64,000 bases of DNA from Fistulifera solaris (lineage: Eukaryota; Bacillariophyta; Bacillariophyceae; Naviculales; Stauroneidaceae), in NCBI GenBank assembly GCA_030295235.1, contig AP026134.1, forward strand, positions 434,001 through 498,000, in the 5' to 3' direction. The notes beneath the pieces were generated by a model, which saw only the letters and a program-made list of their open reading frames with translations, was not told the DNA's origin and did no database searches. A program made the translations under genes and the position numbers. Shown here piece after piece: positions 21,001 through 33,253 of the stretch (within the stretch, counting starts at the first letter, position 1; each line of letters begins with the position of its first letter).

Positions 21001-24000
21001 ACTGGCTCTTTGGGATGTCAAGGGTAAGCTTTCTCTTCTTCGAATCTCCATAGACCAAGGAAAGGATAAGCGCTTGGGTGTCACTTTCAAGTTGTATGAG
21101 GGAGTCCAACTTTGTGAACCACCATCTCTTGTAAGGGGATATTCATATGCTTTGTTTGCGACGATGACAAATAGCGATGAAGGCCGTGGGAAGTCTATTG
21201 TTGTCTATTCGTGCACATCGCATTCAGGTCAGAAAGACGAAACTCAGTTCGCGTCGCAGGAAATAAGGATCTTATCCGATCCTAACGACGATCGAATAGT
21301 TGACTTTTGCTTTCTTTCGTCCGGTTATCTGGCGTCAGCACCGATTCTGGTTGTCTTTTCGTGCACAGGGTTAATTTTATACCGGAAAACCGCGTGTTCA
21401 ATGGTATGGACACCATCTCTGAAAATTTGGTACACAAAACTCAAAGATTCAAGACCATATTTCAGTATTCTGGATGATCTTACTGTTTATGAGTGCGTTC
21501 CAGGTATTTCGATGGTCGATTCTTTGCCTCATCTTCTGTCCGGCTTATCATTGACACATCAAGCCAAACATGAAGAAAACTGTCTCTTAAATGATTGGAG
21601 CCCTGAATCTCTTCTTGCCTACATATGTTGTGAAAGTAGAGGGATCAATCATGCGCTTCAGTCGTATGTGCTCGATATTATGCGTTGGGTTCATTCGGAA
21701 TGCAAAAGTTTCGGGTTTGATTTTTTTGGACAGGGCGCTTCCGTGCGCTCCAATAGACATATGTAAAAAACTGAATCTTCTTCATGCTGATCACGATAAT
21801 GAGGCAGTACATTCCACCGTTGACCATCGTCAAACCGGAAACAACGACGCGCTTGATGAATTTCTACGCGACATTTTGATTACTTTCGACGAGAAATGCC
21901 AGGTTGATGGGAAGGGTAGAAATGATACAAACAACGTAGCACCATCGACAGTTGATAAAGGCCCTAGTTCAATACTGCGTTTAGAATTCGACCTGCGAAT
22001 GTTCCATGCTATTGGTCAGCTTGCACTTGCACCCCCAAATTTCCAAGCGACTGATTCATGTGGTGAGCTTTTTCTTTTTGCTGCTTTTTTAATGCATCAA
22101 CTAGAACGAGATGCAGACAACCAGTGCGAGTTAAACAACGACACAGAATATGCGATGATCGACATTCCTCGACAGTCGCGCACCCAATTTTGACAGATTT
22201 TCACGTGGCATCTTCTGCTTGTCTAGCTGCTATGATCAGCTCGGACCAAGAAAACCTTCTTGAGCGGTGTCGACCATTATGGCAGAAGCTGAATTGGGAT
22301 AACGCAAAAAGCTCCGCATCCCTTTATGGTTGCGATCGGATGTAGCATTGGCAAAACTTTGCGAGGAAATCGGGCAAACATCGTTTCGACAAGGCAGAGA
22401 TGTCATGGATTGTGCAATTTTCTTCATTGCCTGCGGGAAGCTTAGGACTCTAACGAATCTCGCAGCAACTGATCAAAGCGAAGTGGGTAAAAAGTTTTTA
22501 AGTTTCTCACGTCCCATGACTTCGAAAGCACAAAAGGCCGTCTTGCAGCCGAAAAGAATGCCTTTAGTCTGCTACGGAAAAACAAACATCGTGCCGCTGC
22601 ATCATTTTTTCTTCTGTCTAAACCCCCGTCTCTAAAATCAGCAGTGGAGACCATCCTGACCAAACTTAACGACATCGATCTTGCCTTCCTTGTCATGAGG
22701 CTCATGACAAATATTGACGTATGCAAGGAGGCTAGTCCGTCACTTCTATCACTTGGAGGAGGATATACGGCTGCTAGTGCGTATAAAGTTGGAATTTCAG
22801 ACCATAATGAAAACCAGGAGCCGGACTTTCAAGATTGGCGCTCAGGACTAAGCATCTCTGCAAGAAATTTTTTGATTGACCGGCTGCTACCGATGGCCGT
22901 GGATGATAGTGCTTTGACGTCCGTAATCCTTTACTGGTTGAACGAAAAGACCTTTCTCCTTGGATTCTTTCCAAGACCGTGGGTATTGCTTTCGATAAGC
23001 AAGGGGGACATTCCCTTTTCAAAAAGGACGCCATGGATTGGATACCATCAGGATCATTTACGCGATCTTGCTTGGTTAGGAATGTCGACGTTCTTGCAAA
23101 ATCAAATCAAATCATCGATATCGTGTCAAGACCGACACTACTACTGCGTCTAAAATCACCGGACAAACCTCTACTCACCGCCGTATTGTCCACGTCTTCT
23201 ACCCTTTTAGCAAGCGGGCTTGAATTGCCAGCACTACAAACCTTGTTCAAACTCTCTCATGCCGTGCGGGATGGAGAAAAGAAGATTGCCGAAAGACCTC
23301 AAATGTCCAGTATTATCAAAAAATTTCACAACGTTTCACAGAGGACTTCCGTTCTCAATGTTCCGTATTCCTCCGGTGCGATGGATTCTTCAATTTGTGA
23401 CGATTTCGCTGGCCAGGCAAACCCGAATCAACAAACAAATCATTCTGCACCTGGTGCGATCGAATCGTCCATTTTCGATGATTTCGCTGGTCCACCAAAG
23501 CCAATTCAACAATCAAATCATTCTGCATCTGGTGCGATGGAATCATCCATTTTTGACGACTTCAGTGGTCCGCCAAAGCAAGCTCAACAACCAAACCATT
23601 CTGCACCTGGTGCGATGGAGTCGTCTATTTTTGATAGCTTCACTGGTCCACCAAAGCACGTTCAACAAACGAATCCTTCTGCATCTGGTGCGATGGAATC
23701 ATCCATTTTGACGACTTCAGTGGTCCACCAAAGCAAGCTCAACAACCAAACCATTCTGCACCTGGTGCGATGGAGTCGTCTATTTTTGATAGCTTCACTG
23801 GTCCACCAAAGCACGTTCAACAAACGAATCCTTCTGCATCTGGTGCGATGGAATCATCCATTTTGACGACTTCAGTGGTCCGCCAAAGCAAGCTCAACAA
23901 CCAAACCATTCTGCACCTGGTGCGATGGAGTCGTCTATTTTTGATAGCTTCACTGGTCCACCAAAGCACGTTCAACAAACGAGTCCTTCTGCATCCGGTG

Positions 24001-27000
24001 CCATGGAGTCATCTATTTTTGACGATTTTGTGGTTCCAAGAATGCTGGTCGGCGGGACCTCTGCGTCTTTTCCGGGATCAACAAAGCTCAGCATGCTTCA
24101 CAACAACAGCCTCCTTGTCGCGATAAAAACATACCTGAAGTCGAGTTGCAACTCCATCTCTCAATCGAGCCTTTGCAGTCCCCCCCAAATTTGGAACGAG
24201 CTAATGAGCGATTTGAAATGTACGGGTGCCGCTAGAAGACGTAAGTTGTTCTTATGCCAAGTGAAATGCAGCTGGCTTGTTTTTCTTATCTTTTTTTGCA
24301 GTTCTTCGAGAAATTGCAAGAGTTTTCGATAACTGCCAGACCGATCCAACAGAGTCTCCGATTGATTTTCTCGACAAGCAGAACTCAATTATAGCCGAGG
24401 TGTCCAGCGTTCTTCAGCTTCCTTGTGATGGAGAATCAATGCTGACAAGAGCCGAAGAGATATTGGCTGACATTTCTGATTGGTCGCAAATTGACTCGAG
24501 CTGTCTCATTCAACGCGCTCTTTCAATTATCGAAACTGCTGATAAGAAGCGTCTTGTCTTCGAAGTCGTTTTACACTGCATATCCGGGCGATCGGATCTA
24601 GCCGAATTTGCGGTACGAGTAGCGTCGAGATGCCTAATAGATAGATGCTTTTCATTGGTGCGCAGTACTGACACCAGCAATCAAAGACGCATTCCCGATT
24701 CCGGTCGTCCTCGGGATTTCTACGTCAACAGTCCGCGAGAATATGCTGGCAGCTCGAGTTGTGCTTGTGGCTACACAGGGGCGATAGCTTCCCTCTCTCT
24801 CCTTTAGGAATTAAGGAGTCTATTTGTGCGATTCGACTTGGGCTGCTGATCGCAAGCTGGAACCGTGACTATGCAAGTATACAAGCGTTAGTCGAAAATC
24901 CACCGGATTGTCCTCTTGATGAAAATACCGGACGCTTACTGTGGACAAGCTTATGCTGTAACGATTCTGAGAAGCCTCAGGTTAAAGAAAAAGGAGGTAC
25001 AAGCGGAGGTTGGGAGTTTTTGGTAGACTGTAAGCGCTCGCAGGCTACCGACATGCTGAAAGATAGGCCCACTGGATGTTTCATCATCCGTCCACATACA
25101 AAAGATCATGGTGTATTTACTCTTAGTTTCAAAACAAATCTAAAGCCAGTTAAGGAGGAAAAAGAAGACGAAGGGGAAGCAAATGCAGAAAGTCTTAGTG
25201 CTCAGCTGTCGGACCAAGAGTCGAGTAACGTATCGACTGGGCAAGCGACTAAGTCGGCCAAGAAGAACGATGTCGTTCAGCACGCGATCATCCGACTCTC
25301 TGAATCTGGGTTTCGGTGCGGTTCGTTTGGACCTTTTGCTTCTCTAATGAGTCTTCTAGAAGCAGTATCGGCATCGCTACCTTTTAAACTGCGTTTTGAC
25401 AAGCCGCCAGCAAATCACCTAATTCTTGACGAAGGATCTCAAACATCCCCGAATGCGGTTTTGATCCACAAACTCGCGGCATTAATTAAAGAAGATCATT
25501 CAGTCACAGATGAAATTCTTGTTGGAAAGGAAAATGCGTCTAGCGCTTTGCAAACCTCAGCGATATCAGGCAGGACGGATGTAAACGAGACGGCACAATT
25601 AGACAGAGTCAAAATCTTTTCGAGTTTCTTAAATCTCATGAAAGTATTGTCAATGTGTCGTCAACTCACAAGTGTGGCAGCTGTTACGAGTGATGATGAG
25701 TCGAAAGTACCAGAATGCGTTGAAAGTGATAAGGACTTGGACATCAACGCTTGCAGACAATATCAAGTGCTCGAAGCGCATCGAATACTTCATCCGTTCC
25801 TGTCTTGGTGTCGAGCCGCTGAGATTCTTGTCATGTCAGATTTCACGTCACATCCTCGGTGCGCAGTAAGACCCTTAGGAATTTCCGTCGCTGGCGCTTC
25901 GGAGGAATCGAAAGAAGTTCAAGCAGTTGATCGGGACCTCAGAGGTGACGGGATGCTGAGGAAAATGATCCAGCAAGGTTCTGGCGTAGAGTTTTCGACT
26001 CTTCGACTTGTTGATGGCGGTGAATGCACGATGGTTGTGTTATTCAAGAGAAATGATGCTCTTGAATGGCTGGTTTCAAGCGGATACGAGCAAAGTGAAG
26101 CAGAGGCAGCGAATCGGCTAGCATCGATGGAAAATGCAAGATTTATTGAGCCCGTCGACTTGAGCAAGTTAAGACTCAAGCACAAGGGTGCAGCAACAGA
26201 GGAGGTAGTAACTTATCGCTTCATAGATCCTTGGGAGGTCGAAGCCCTTGAAAATCGCGACGCAGAAACTCGTTCTGCAACCCTTGGACGCAATAAAGTC
26301 CTTGGTTTCCAGTTTGAAAAGAGTTTCTTTTGCGTTAGATCCACTCCTCTTGGCAATTGGTGGAGTGCCGCTGCTGGATCTGTGGAACAGCCTACTAGGG
26401 GGGAGTTATGTTGACCAAAGCGATTGCTTCTTTGCACCCTCCGTGGGAACGTGCAGCTGGGGGAGACTTGATCATTGGGAGTGAGTCGTCTCAGTCCCCC
26501 TACGTGAATAGTATTCGCAAAATGCTATACAGAGACTCGATCTTTCGGGCGCTCCGGTTGCCCCAGCGTTTTATTACACTATTACAGGTGGAATTACTGG
26601 ACTTGAAAAACTTGACGTCGCCCGGTGGTTCACTCGCTTTGACTGTGTATGCGCTGCTGCGACCCAAGCGAGCTGGCCATGGTGCGAACCTTACCAATAA
26701 GGCCCGTACACTCGATAGTGCCGCTACACAGCCAATTAAGCTAACGAAATCGTCAGGACCGAATGCTCCTGCGTCTTGGGGGAGTGTTGTCCGCTTCCGT
26801 TTTGCCCTTCCGGAAGACGTACCCATGGACGGCACGAGTAGAGATTCCGACCAAGAGAGTATATTCAAGGGCCCACCAACTTTCCTGCAGTTGTCCGTGT
26901 ACGAAAAGAAGCTTTTGGTCGATCACTTACTTGGTTCTGCAGACGTTTCCATGGATGGTCTTTGGCCCGGAGGTCAACTGGAAGAGTGGGTACCGCTTCG

Positions 27001-27235
27001 ATCGGACAAAAGCAGCATTACATGGTTTGCCCGGATCCGACTGACCCTCCGATTTGAACTGATGTGTTTAGCGGAGAAAGGGTCCGAGGCACCGGACCGA
27101 GAAGCTCCCAGCGTTGGTTTACGACGAATTGAAGAGCTAAGTCGAGCCGGGGGTGCCGCCCATGAGGAACGTTTCGAGAAGCGGTCGTTGAGCTCCCCGG
27201 ATTTACTTAGTTACTTTGAAAGTATGGTTTACTAA
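18012..27235 (+). CDS. Giant RAV1/DMXL (rabconnectin-3 alpha)-like V-ATPase assembly scaffold with PDZ, SH2-like and C2-like modules
   Basis: About 3,050 codons from the ATG at 18012. The first 700 residues are beta-propeller-like ('ALCYNGMPIVVGTTRHGC', 'LLVVAHADGYLQTYLP'). The diagnostic RAVE-1 C-terminal region is at about 22300-22720: 'IPLWLRSDVALAKLCEEIG', 'DVMDCAIFFIACGK', 'AEKNAFSLLRKNKHRAAASF' and 'FFLLSKPPSLKSAVE'. RAVE/rabconnectin promotes V1-V0 assembly of the proton pump. Extra modules are a PDZ domain (about 20265-20540; 'HGLGLRLE', 'CLGDELISANGIDLE'), a 26-residue tandem array (23375-24035), an SH2-like domain (about 25012-25415; 'GCFIIRPH') and a C2-like domain (about 26585-26995). 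One clear intron is at 24241-24301 (GTAAGT..TTTGCAG). About 14 one-base frame shifts break the gene: near 18217, 18654, 19994, 21724, 22169, 22308, 22536, 22959, 23707, 23862, 24657, 24780 and 26400. Each is repaired by one base, usually in a homopolymer. Confidence 0.82.
23375..24035 (+). repeat. 78-bp (26-residue) tandem array inside the RAV1-like gene
   Basis: Eight full units plus a partial ninth start at 23375, 23453, 23531, 23609, 23687, 23764, 23842, 23919 and 23997. Each encodes GA(M/I)(D/E)SSI(F/C)D(D/S)F-G-PPK---QQ-N(H/P)SA(P/S). Units 3+4, 5+6 and 7+8 form near-identical 156-base dimers, so the latest expansion was by dimer. Units 5 and 7 are 77 bases because the T-run of ATCCATTTTTGACG is one T shorter (23706-23709 and 23861-23864), which breaks the frame. 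Units 1-4, 6 and 8 are exactly 78. The conserved SSIFDDF box flanked by Pro/Gln/Asn looks like a repeated short linear binding motif in a disordered linker. Confidence 0.95.
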
Positions 27236-27900
27236 AGTGGATGGATAAAAGGACATTTTCCAAAAAGTATGGTGATGGTGTTCTTTATACCTGTTTTGCT
27301 TCATGGTCAAACGTTTTCATTTGAAGTGATTCATTTCCCAAACCAGTGGTTAGTCACACCATCTGTATCAAAATGATGCTTTCTTACATTCCGCTTCCAG
27401 GCCGGTACAGACATCAAGCTGAATTGGATTTTCGTCCCCCTTTTCTTTCTTTCTACTCCGTGTTAAATATTGATGCTATTTCGCAAGTGAAATTGACGCT
27501 AGTTCATTGAAGCTAATTCATTGAAACAGCATTGTAAACAATGGTTAGGACGTAGTACTTGTACCTGGTACTGCCCTGAAATGATCAAGGTCGACGATGG
27601 ACGGGACTGAAAACATTGAGTCGTCGGACTGAAAGGGAACCTACATTTAAAGGGATAGTCTAGAATAAGAGATACTGTATGTCGCTCCGCAAATTGCTGC
27701 CCGTCGCCCGTCGTTGGTGGGGATTTTTTTAGTGGCCCGTGTTGACTTCGTAATTTGTAACATTTGTGTGTCGGTCGGAGACCGTTGGCGTTTGGCCGCT
27801 GTTGTTTGGAGAGAGCGAGAGAGAGAGAGAGAGTTTCTCGATCGGTTAGCTTTCTTGAAACCAGTCTATCTATCTTTCTATTTCGGCTATTACGACGAGC
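27236..27900. other. Intergenic with GTAC tract and GA tract
   Basis: No supported gene. A GTACTTGTACCTGGTACTG tract is at about 27554-27573. A (GA)n tract (GAGAGAGCGAGAGAGAGAGAGAGAG style) is at 27810-27834, about 70 bases before the adenylosuccinate synthetase start, where it could act as a promoter element of that gene. Confidence 0.5.
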
Positions 27901-29543
27901 ATGTTTCGAACGGCCTTTTCGAAAAGCCGAGGAGCGGCATGGGCTTTGGGCGCGACGGCTGGAAGTGCCGTTACTGGGTTGGTAAGAAAGATTTTGACTT
28001 GTTTCGAAAGCGCGACTTGAATAAAAGACTGAGAAAGCTAATACCGACATTCATTCGTTTCAGATCTGGACTTCACAGCAAGAGACACCTGCTTCCTGTA
28101 GCAGTGACAACACCTCTGTCTTGGGAATGCTGCAACAAGTTTCACAACGACTGGAACATCTAGAGCAGTTGGTCGGTGGCAAGAGTCTTAACAACGCCAG
28201 CCAACGTTCTTCCACAAAAGATTCACCTCGCATCGATATCGTCCTCGGCGCGCAGTGGGGTGATGAAGGAAAAGGAAAGCTGGTAGACATGCTTTCCTCA
28301 GGAGGATACGATGTTTGTGCGCGTGTCGCGGGCGGATCGAATGCGGGTCATACCATTGTGGTGGAAGGCAAAAAGTACAAATTTCACCTTTGCCCAGTGG
28401 AGTATTGAATCCGAACGCCGTTTGCGTGATCGGTAACGGTGTTGTGGTGCACATTCCGTCTTTTTTGAATGAACTTGACAGTCTCACGGCCGCCGGTGTC
28501 GATTGGAAGGGACGGGTCCTCTTGAGTGATCGAGCGCACCTGGTGTTCGATTTGCATCAAGAAGTCGATGGCATGTCGGAAGCGGGTTTGGGACGACACA
28601 AGTTGGGAACGACGAAAAAGGTATTGGACCCGCGTATGCGTCCAAGATCAATCGCACCGGACTACGCGTGGGAGATTTGCAAGATGACAGCTGGGATAAC
28701 TTCGAGAGACGCTTCCGGAACCTGGTAGAATCTCACAAGCAGGCATTCCCCTCGCTAGAAGTGGACATTGACGAGCAGCTCGCCTACTACAAGGCCGTTG
28801 CCCCTCGCGTACAAGAAATGATGGTGGATACCATTCAGTACACAAATCAACAATACGACCAAGGCAAACGCATTTTGGTCGAAGGTGCGAATGCTACGAT
28901 GCTGGACATTGATTTCGGTACCTACCCGTTCGTGACAAGTAGTAATCCATCGGTGGGATCCGTGTTGACTGGATTGGGTGTCAGCCCAAGGAAGTTGGGA
29001 GGCATTTACGGGACGGTCAAGGCTTACTGCACTCGCGTGGGAGAAGGACCCTTCCCCACCGAGTTGCCCGTGGAAAAGAACAGTCCCGGCTTTCATCTCG
29101 GTCACGTGGGTGCCGAGTACGGAACAACGACTGGACGTCCGCGTCGCGTGGGATGGTTGGATATCCCGCAAATGAAGTATTCAGCAACATTGAATGGCTT
29201 CACCAGCTTGAACTTGACGAAAGTAGATGTCCTCACTGGACTCGAAACAGTGAAATTGGGAGTTTCCTACAAATACAAAGGCAAGTATCTGGACTCGATG
29301 CCGGCCAACTTAAAAGTCCTTGAGGATGTTGAAGTGGAATTTGAAGAACTCCCGGGATGGAAGGAAGACATTTCATCGTGCAGGACGTTCGAGGAGCTAC
29401 CAATGAATTGTCAGACCTACATTCTGCGTGTGCAAGAACTGATTGGCGTGCCAATTCGGTGGATTGGCGTGGGCCCGAATCGGGCGGATGTCATTGACCG
29501 TGGCGTAGGATGGGACTTATCAGAGTCACCATCTCAATCATAA
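27901..29543 (+). CDS. ADSS: Adenylosuccinate synthetase (organelle-type N-terminus)
   Basis: Exon 1 is 27901-27981; the intron is 27982-28063 (GTAAGA..TTTCAG); exon 2 runs to 29543; about 520 residues. Catalytic motifs are the GTP P-loop '[14 protein letters not shown]' (about residue 86), '[10 protein letters not shown]', '[10 protein letters not shown]', '[14 protein letters not shown]', '[21 protein letters not shown]', '[10 protein letters not shown]' and the C-terminal '[11 protein letters not shown]'. It converts IMP plus Asp to adenylosuccinate, the first committed step to AMP. The first 75 residues precede the enzyme core; '[20 protein letters not shown]' is basic and hydrophobic, suggesting organelle import (mitochondrion or plastid not decided). 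Two one-base breaks, at CCC 28393-28395 and GG 28620-28621, are both repaired by adding one base. Confidence 0.94.
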
Positions 29544-29602
29544 AATTAAAGCAATCCATTCTATTCTTTTTCTTCGATTCAGTTTTGTTTTGTTTTGTTT
29601 TG

Positions 29603-29633
<31 letters not shown>

Positions 29634-29938
29634 GTTTTGTTTTTGTTGTCTGTTTGCTATTTTATTGAACAGCCCAAAGTAGGCGAGACACCCAGTTCAA
29701 TCCATTTATTGAGTCCCGTGATTTGCGTCAGCATTTCTGAAAAAGTTCCACTCGCGATCTGCGATCTTCCAACCTCAACTGGATCGTACTCTTTGGTCGT
29801 TACGTCACTGAGGCCTGTGTAGATTTTCTACCAGCCGATGGATCGCGACATGGCAAAAAGCCAGCAACAAAGCAACCCCAATAGTTCATCATCATCGACA
29901 TCTCTCGTTCCTTTTCATTACAACCTCAATTACTCAAC
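29543..29938. other. Intergenic with a microsatellite
   Basis: About 400 bases between ADSS and the antenna gene; the only recognisable content is the (TTTTG)n tract below. Confidence 0.5.
29580..29650. repeat. (TTTTG)n microsatellite with TTTTTG interruptions
   Basis: About 13 units of GTTTT, with an extra T in some units, directly 3' of the adenylosuccinate synthetase stop. Confidence 0.95.
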
Positions 29939-30771
29939 ATGAAGACCGCTATCCTTGCCTGCTTGCTGTCTAGTGCTGCGGCCTTTGCGCCCGCACAAAA
30001 GGTCAGTGAACGATTGAGCGGCGAAATTCTGATAGTCGCCCGAACGCGATCAACGAGCATTGCAGTTGTTTTACGTAAAAGGACCGAAAGTGCCTGGGAG
30101 CTGATTCGCTCTCTTCTGAAGCTTTTCGTTCAGTCTTTTTTTACGGAAGATTCCACTATGAAATGATAGTTTATGCTAGTCATAATTGTGTTCCCTTTCT
30201 CACGACATTTGTTTCATTTATCGTCTTATCACAGTCGGCAAAGACTTCTGCCTTGAACGCGGAGATGTCCAAGTCGATCCCTTTCTTGACCGCCCCCAAG
30301 AACACAGCTGGATGGGTTGGTGATGTCGGCTTTGACCCGCTCGGTTTTTCGGACTACTTTGACATGAAATGGTTGCGAGAATCCGAGATCAAGCACTCTC
30401 GTGCGGCCATGTTGGCTTCCCTCGGTTTCGTGGTGCAACAGTTCGTGACGCTTCCCGGCATGCCCGATGTTGATGATTCCATGTTGGCTCCCGCTGCCGT
30501 GGGACCCAGCCCTATGTTGCAAATTTTCTTCGGACTCGGAGTTTTGGAATTTTGGTCCAACAACGGAAAGGTCACCATCGAAAACATGTTCTCAGACTCG
30601 AGCCGAGTCCCCGGAAACTTCGGTTTTGACCCTCTCGGCATGGCTAAGGGCAAATCGGCGGAGGCCATGGCCGATATGGAATTGAAAGAGATCAAAAACG
30701 GCCGACTTGCCATGTGCGCCATTGGAGGTATGATGGCCCACAACATTGTCACCGGTGAACCTCTTCTCTAA
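29939..30771 (+). CDS. Light-harvesting chlorophyll-binding antenna protein (Lhc family)
   Basis: Exon 1 is 29939-30001 (21 codons), the intron 30002-30234 (233 bases, GTCAGT..CACAG), exon 2 30235-30771; 199 residues. The N-terminus 'MKTAILACLLSSAAAFAPAQ' is a signal peptide ending in AAAFAP, the diatom bipartite plastid motif; the intron separates it from the mature protein. Helix 1 shows the chlorophyll-binding 'ESEIKHSRAAMLASLGF' and helix 3 'ELKEIKNGRLAMCAIGG'. Two 'GFDPLG' boxes precede the helices ('VGFDPLGFSDYF', 'FGFDPLGMAKG'), typical of the Lhcr/red-lineage type rather than of short FCPs (inference). It sits in the thylakoid and passes light energy to a photosystem. Unbroken frame and canonical splice sites. 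Confidence 0.93.
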
Positions 30772-31839
30772 GTCGTTTATGCACAACCACGCAGTTGGTG
30801 GAATTGCCATATTGGGCTTTTCCGATGCTGGCGAGACCATTCTAAGAGGATAGAGCTAGTGCAGCCATAGTACTTTTCTCTTCTGTTATTCTGTAGTCTG
30901 CTTGACACATCTCTACAGTCTCTTGTTTATTGAGTTGGTCTCGTTAAGATCAAAGCTTTTGCATTGAAAACAAACACAAAGACACCACTACATCATCATA
31001 CTTCCCAACGATTAGTACGGTGTTCGTTAGAATCTCGCAAAGAACACCGTAATCGTCGGTCCCATTGCAATCTAATAGTAAACTTGTCTCAAGCAATGAT
31101 TAGTGGTAATGACAATCTTGGTGTAAGAGGCGATTACTTCGAAGAGGCCATTTCATTTCGTCCTCGTCTCTTAGACACTCGTTCTCGGGACTAGAAAACA
31201 CGCCGCTACGATATTAGAGAACACGCTCGTGCGGCGGAACGTAATGCGATTAGTGTACAAAAATTCCTGGAGCGAACAGTGTACGTGAAAGCAAAGGGGC
31301 ATGTTTGGTGGGGGGAATGGCGCCGCGCCGCGATAAGACAGAAAAAACCATCATAATCAGAAGATAATGGTGTCGAGTGTGACCTTAGTTCGATAAACTT
31401 CCTTCTGCGGCTACATGAGAGGCACGTAGACTTTCGGAATATTGTCGAGAAGCATTTTCCCATGTTTTTAGTCGAAAGAAGTATCGCTTATTGATAAAAG
31501 ACACGATTAGACTATGTTGGAGGAGGGATGACAAAGGTGCAAAATAGAGGTGAAATGGCCGGGTATTCGTCCATTGATAAAAATTTCCTACGACAGCTAC
31601 GTAAAACGCACGTACAAGGTACCGGTACGGTACAGTACCGGGTACACTCTCGTCCCGTTGTCACACTCCTCTTTCCTGTTGTCGCAGCACGAACGAGTTT
31701 ACTAGTAGGTAGTATGAGACACGTCATACCTGGGTTTACCGTTCGTTTCACTTTACTAAAAATCGATTGCAATCCTCGATTTAATTTAAACTCATTGAAG
31801 TCAAGAAACTGATTCAACACAACTCCAAAGTATTCAACA
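30772..31839. other. Intergenic, about 1.07 kb, with GTAC tract near uS3
   Basis: No supported gene. A palindromic GGTACCGGTACGGTACAGTACCGGGTAC tract at about 31618-31644 lies 195 bases upstream of the uS3 start codon. Confidence 0.5.
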
Positions 31840-32634
31840 ATGAGCTACCGCGGAAACAAACGCATTTCTACCAAGCGCAAATTCGTCGCTGATGGTGTTT
31901 TTTACGCCGAACTCAACGAACTTTTGATTTCCGAGTTGGCCGAGGATGGTTATGCCGGTGTGGAAGTTCGCACCACTCCCCACCGTACCGAGCTCATTAT
32001 CCGTGCCACCCGCACCCAGAATGTTCTCGGTGAGAACAACCGTCGCATCCGTGAGTTGACCTCTGTTGTCCAGAAGCGTTTCAACTTTGCGGATGGTGCT
32101 GTTGAATTGTACGCCGAACGAGTTCAAAACCGTGGTCTCTGTGCCCAGGCGCAGGCGGAATCCCTCAAATTCAAGCTTCTCGGAGGACTTGCTGTCCGTC
32201 GTGCTTGCTACGGTGTTGTTCGTTTCGTCATGGAAGCCAGCGCCAAGGGTTGTGAAGTTATCGTCACTGGAAAGCTTCGTGGTCAGCGTGCCAAGGCAAT
32301 GAAATTCGGCGACGGTTACATGATCAAGACGGGTCATGCCGGACAAGTTTACACCGATGTTGCCGTTCGCCACGTACTCATGCGTCAGGGTGTTATTGGC
32401 ATCAAAGTCAAGATCTTTTTGCCTCAGGACCCCAAGGGAGTCATCGGACCCAAGATCCCGCTCGATGATGTTGTCACTATTTTGGAGCCCAAGGAGGAAT
32501 TGAGTCCTGCTGCTATGCTCGCCCAACAACAAGCTGCCGCTGTTGCCGCCTACAGTGCTCCTCCTCCCATGATGGAGGCTAGCATGCCGGTGGATGTTAT
32601 GGGAGTCGACCCCGCCGCTCAAGCTGGTTTCTAA
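31840..32634 (+). CDS. RPS3: 40S ribosomal protein uS3 (RPS3)
   Basis: An intronless, unbroken frame of 264 residues starting [20 protein letters not shown]. It is colinear with eukaryotic uS3: the N-terminal KH domain ('[18 protein letters not shown]' carries the GxxG-type loop), then '[20 protein letters not shown]', '[16 protein letters not shown]' and 'DGYMIKTG'. The C-terminus is Ala/Gln/Met-rich ('[15 protein letters not shown]') and longer than in animals. A structural protein at the mRNA entry channel of the small subunit. A long antisense frame of 262 codons on the other strand is a shadow of the biased codon use expected for a highly expressed gene. Confidence 0.98.
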   Translation: MSYRGNKRISTKRKFVADGVFYAELNELLISELAEDGYAGVEVRTTPHRTELIIRATRTQNVLGENNRRIRELTSVVQKRFNFADGAVELYAERVQNRGLCAQAQAESLKFKLLGGLAVRRACYGVVRFVMEASAKGCEVIVTGKLRGQRAKAMKFGDGYMIKTGHAGQVYTDVAVRHVLMRQGVIGIKVKIFLPQDPKGVIGPKIPLDDVVTILEPKEELSPAAMLAQQQAAAVAAYSAPPPMMEASMPVDVMGVDPAAQAGF

Positions 32635-33253
32635 ATCTTACAAAAAATTAGTTGTTGATCACTTCTTGCTTGTATTTATTGTATCATTCGTTGTGAAAGT
32701 TCGTTTAGAAACACATATTAGCTTTTTAATTGAAAAGGAGTCGATGGATCTTGACATCAAGAAGGGGCTTATCAGGTAACCTAAAGGCGCAGACGATAGC
32801 TAAAGCCAGCTTCGGCTTGGTCGTAGGTCGTAGGTCGTGGTAATCTTCATATTCAAACGAGAAGAATTCCAGATTCCCTTGCCAGCCACGCGCCACGCGA
32901 CACCTGCCACCTGCCACCGACCGCGGCTAGCTAGAGGCTGCGCGCAACCGCACTGTCCCAAAGCCAGAAGGTGGTTCAAAGCGATCATCTGTTCCAAACC
33001 AAGAAGTATAGTAGACTGTGTACCCGCTCCACGACAGCTATAGCCCGTACGTAAGTATTTTTGTGCAAAGAAAAGCGACGAACACATTCTCTTTTCTCTT
33101 TTGCCATCAAACAGATTGTATTCCAAGATACTTTTGATTTTTGATTCACCAATCGACGAACAAAGGTTTTTTCTTCTTTGCGGTTCGCATCTGCATTCAA
33201 AAGATCCCATCAATCCGCCAATCCAATCATAAACTACAAGCCAACAAGAAAAC
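32635..33253. other. Intergenic upstream of the CP12 gene
   Basis: About 620 bases; no supported gene. Contains short direct repeats such as GGTCGTAGGTCGTAGGTCGTGG (about 32818-32840) and CACGCGCCACGCGACACCTGCCACCTGCCACC (about 32887-32920). Confidence 0.5.

Noticed and set aside
23220-23711. Alternative frames of the 78-bp array (repeats of ILHLVRW type)
   Set aside because: Same DNA read out of frame; the SSIFDDF frame is supported by units of exactly 78 bases and by the sequence downstream up to the intron.
31834-32622. 262-codon frame antisense to the uS3 gene
   Set aside because: Exactly overlies a certain ribosomal protein gene; it arises from biased third positions and has no family resemblance.
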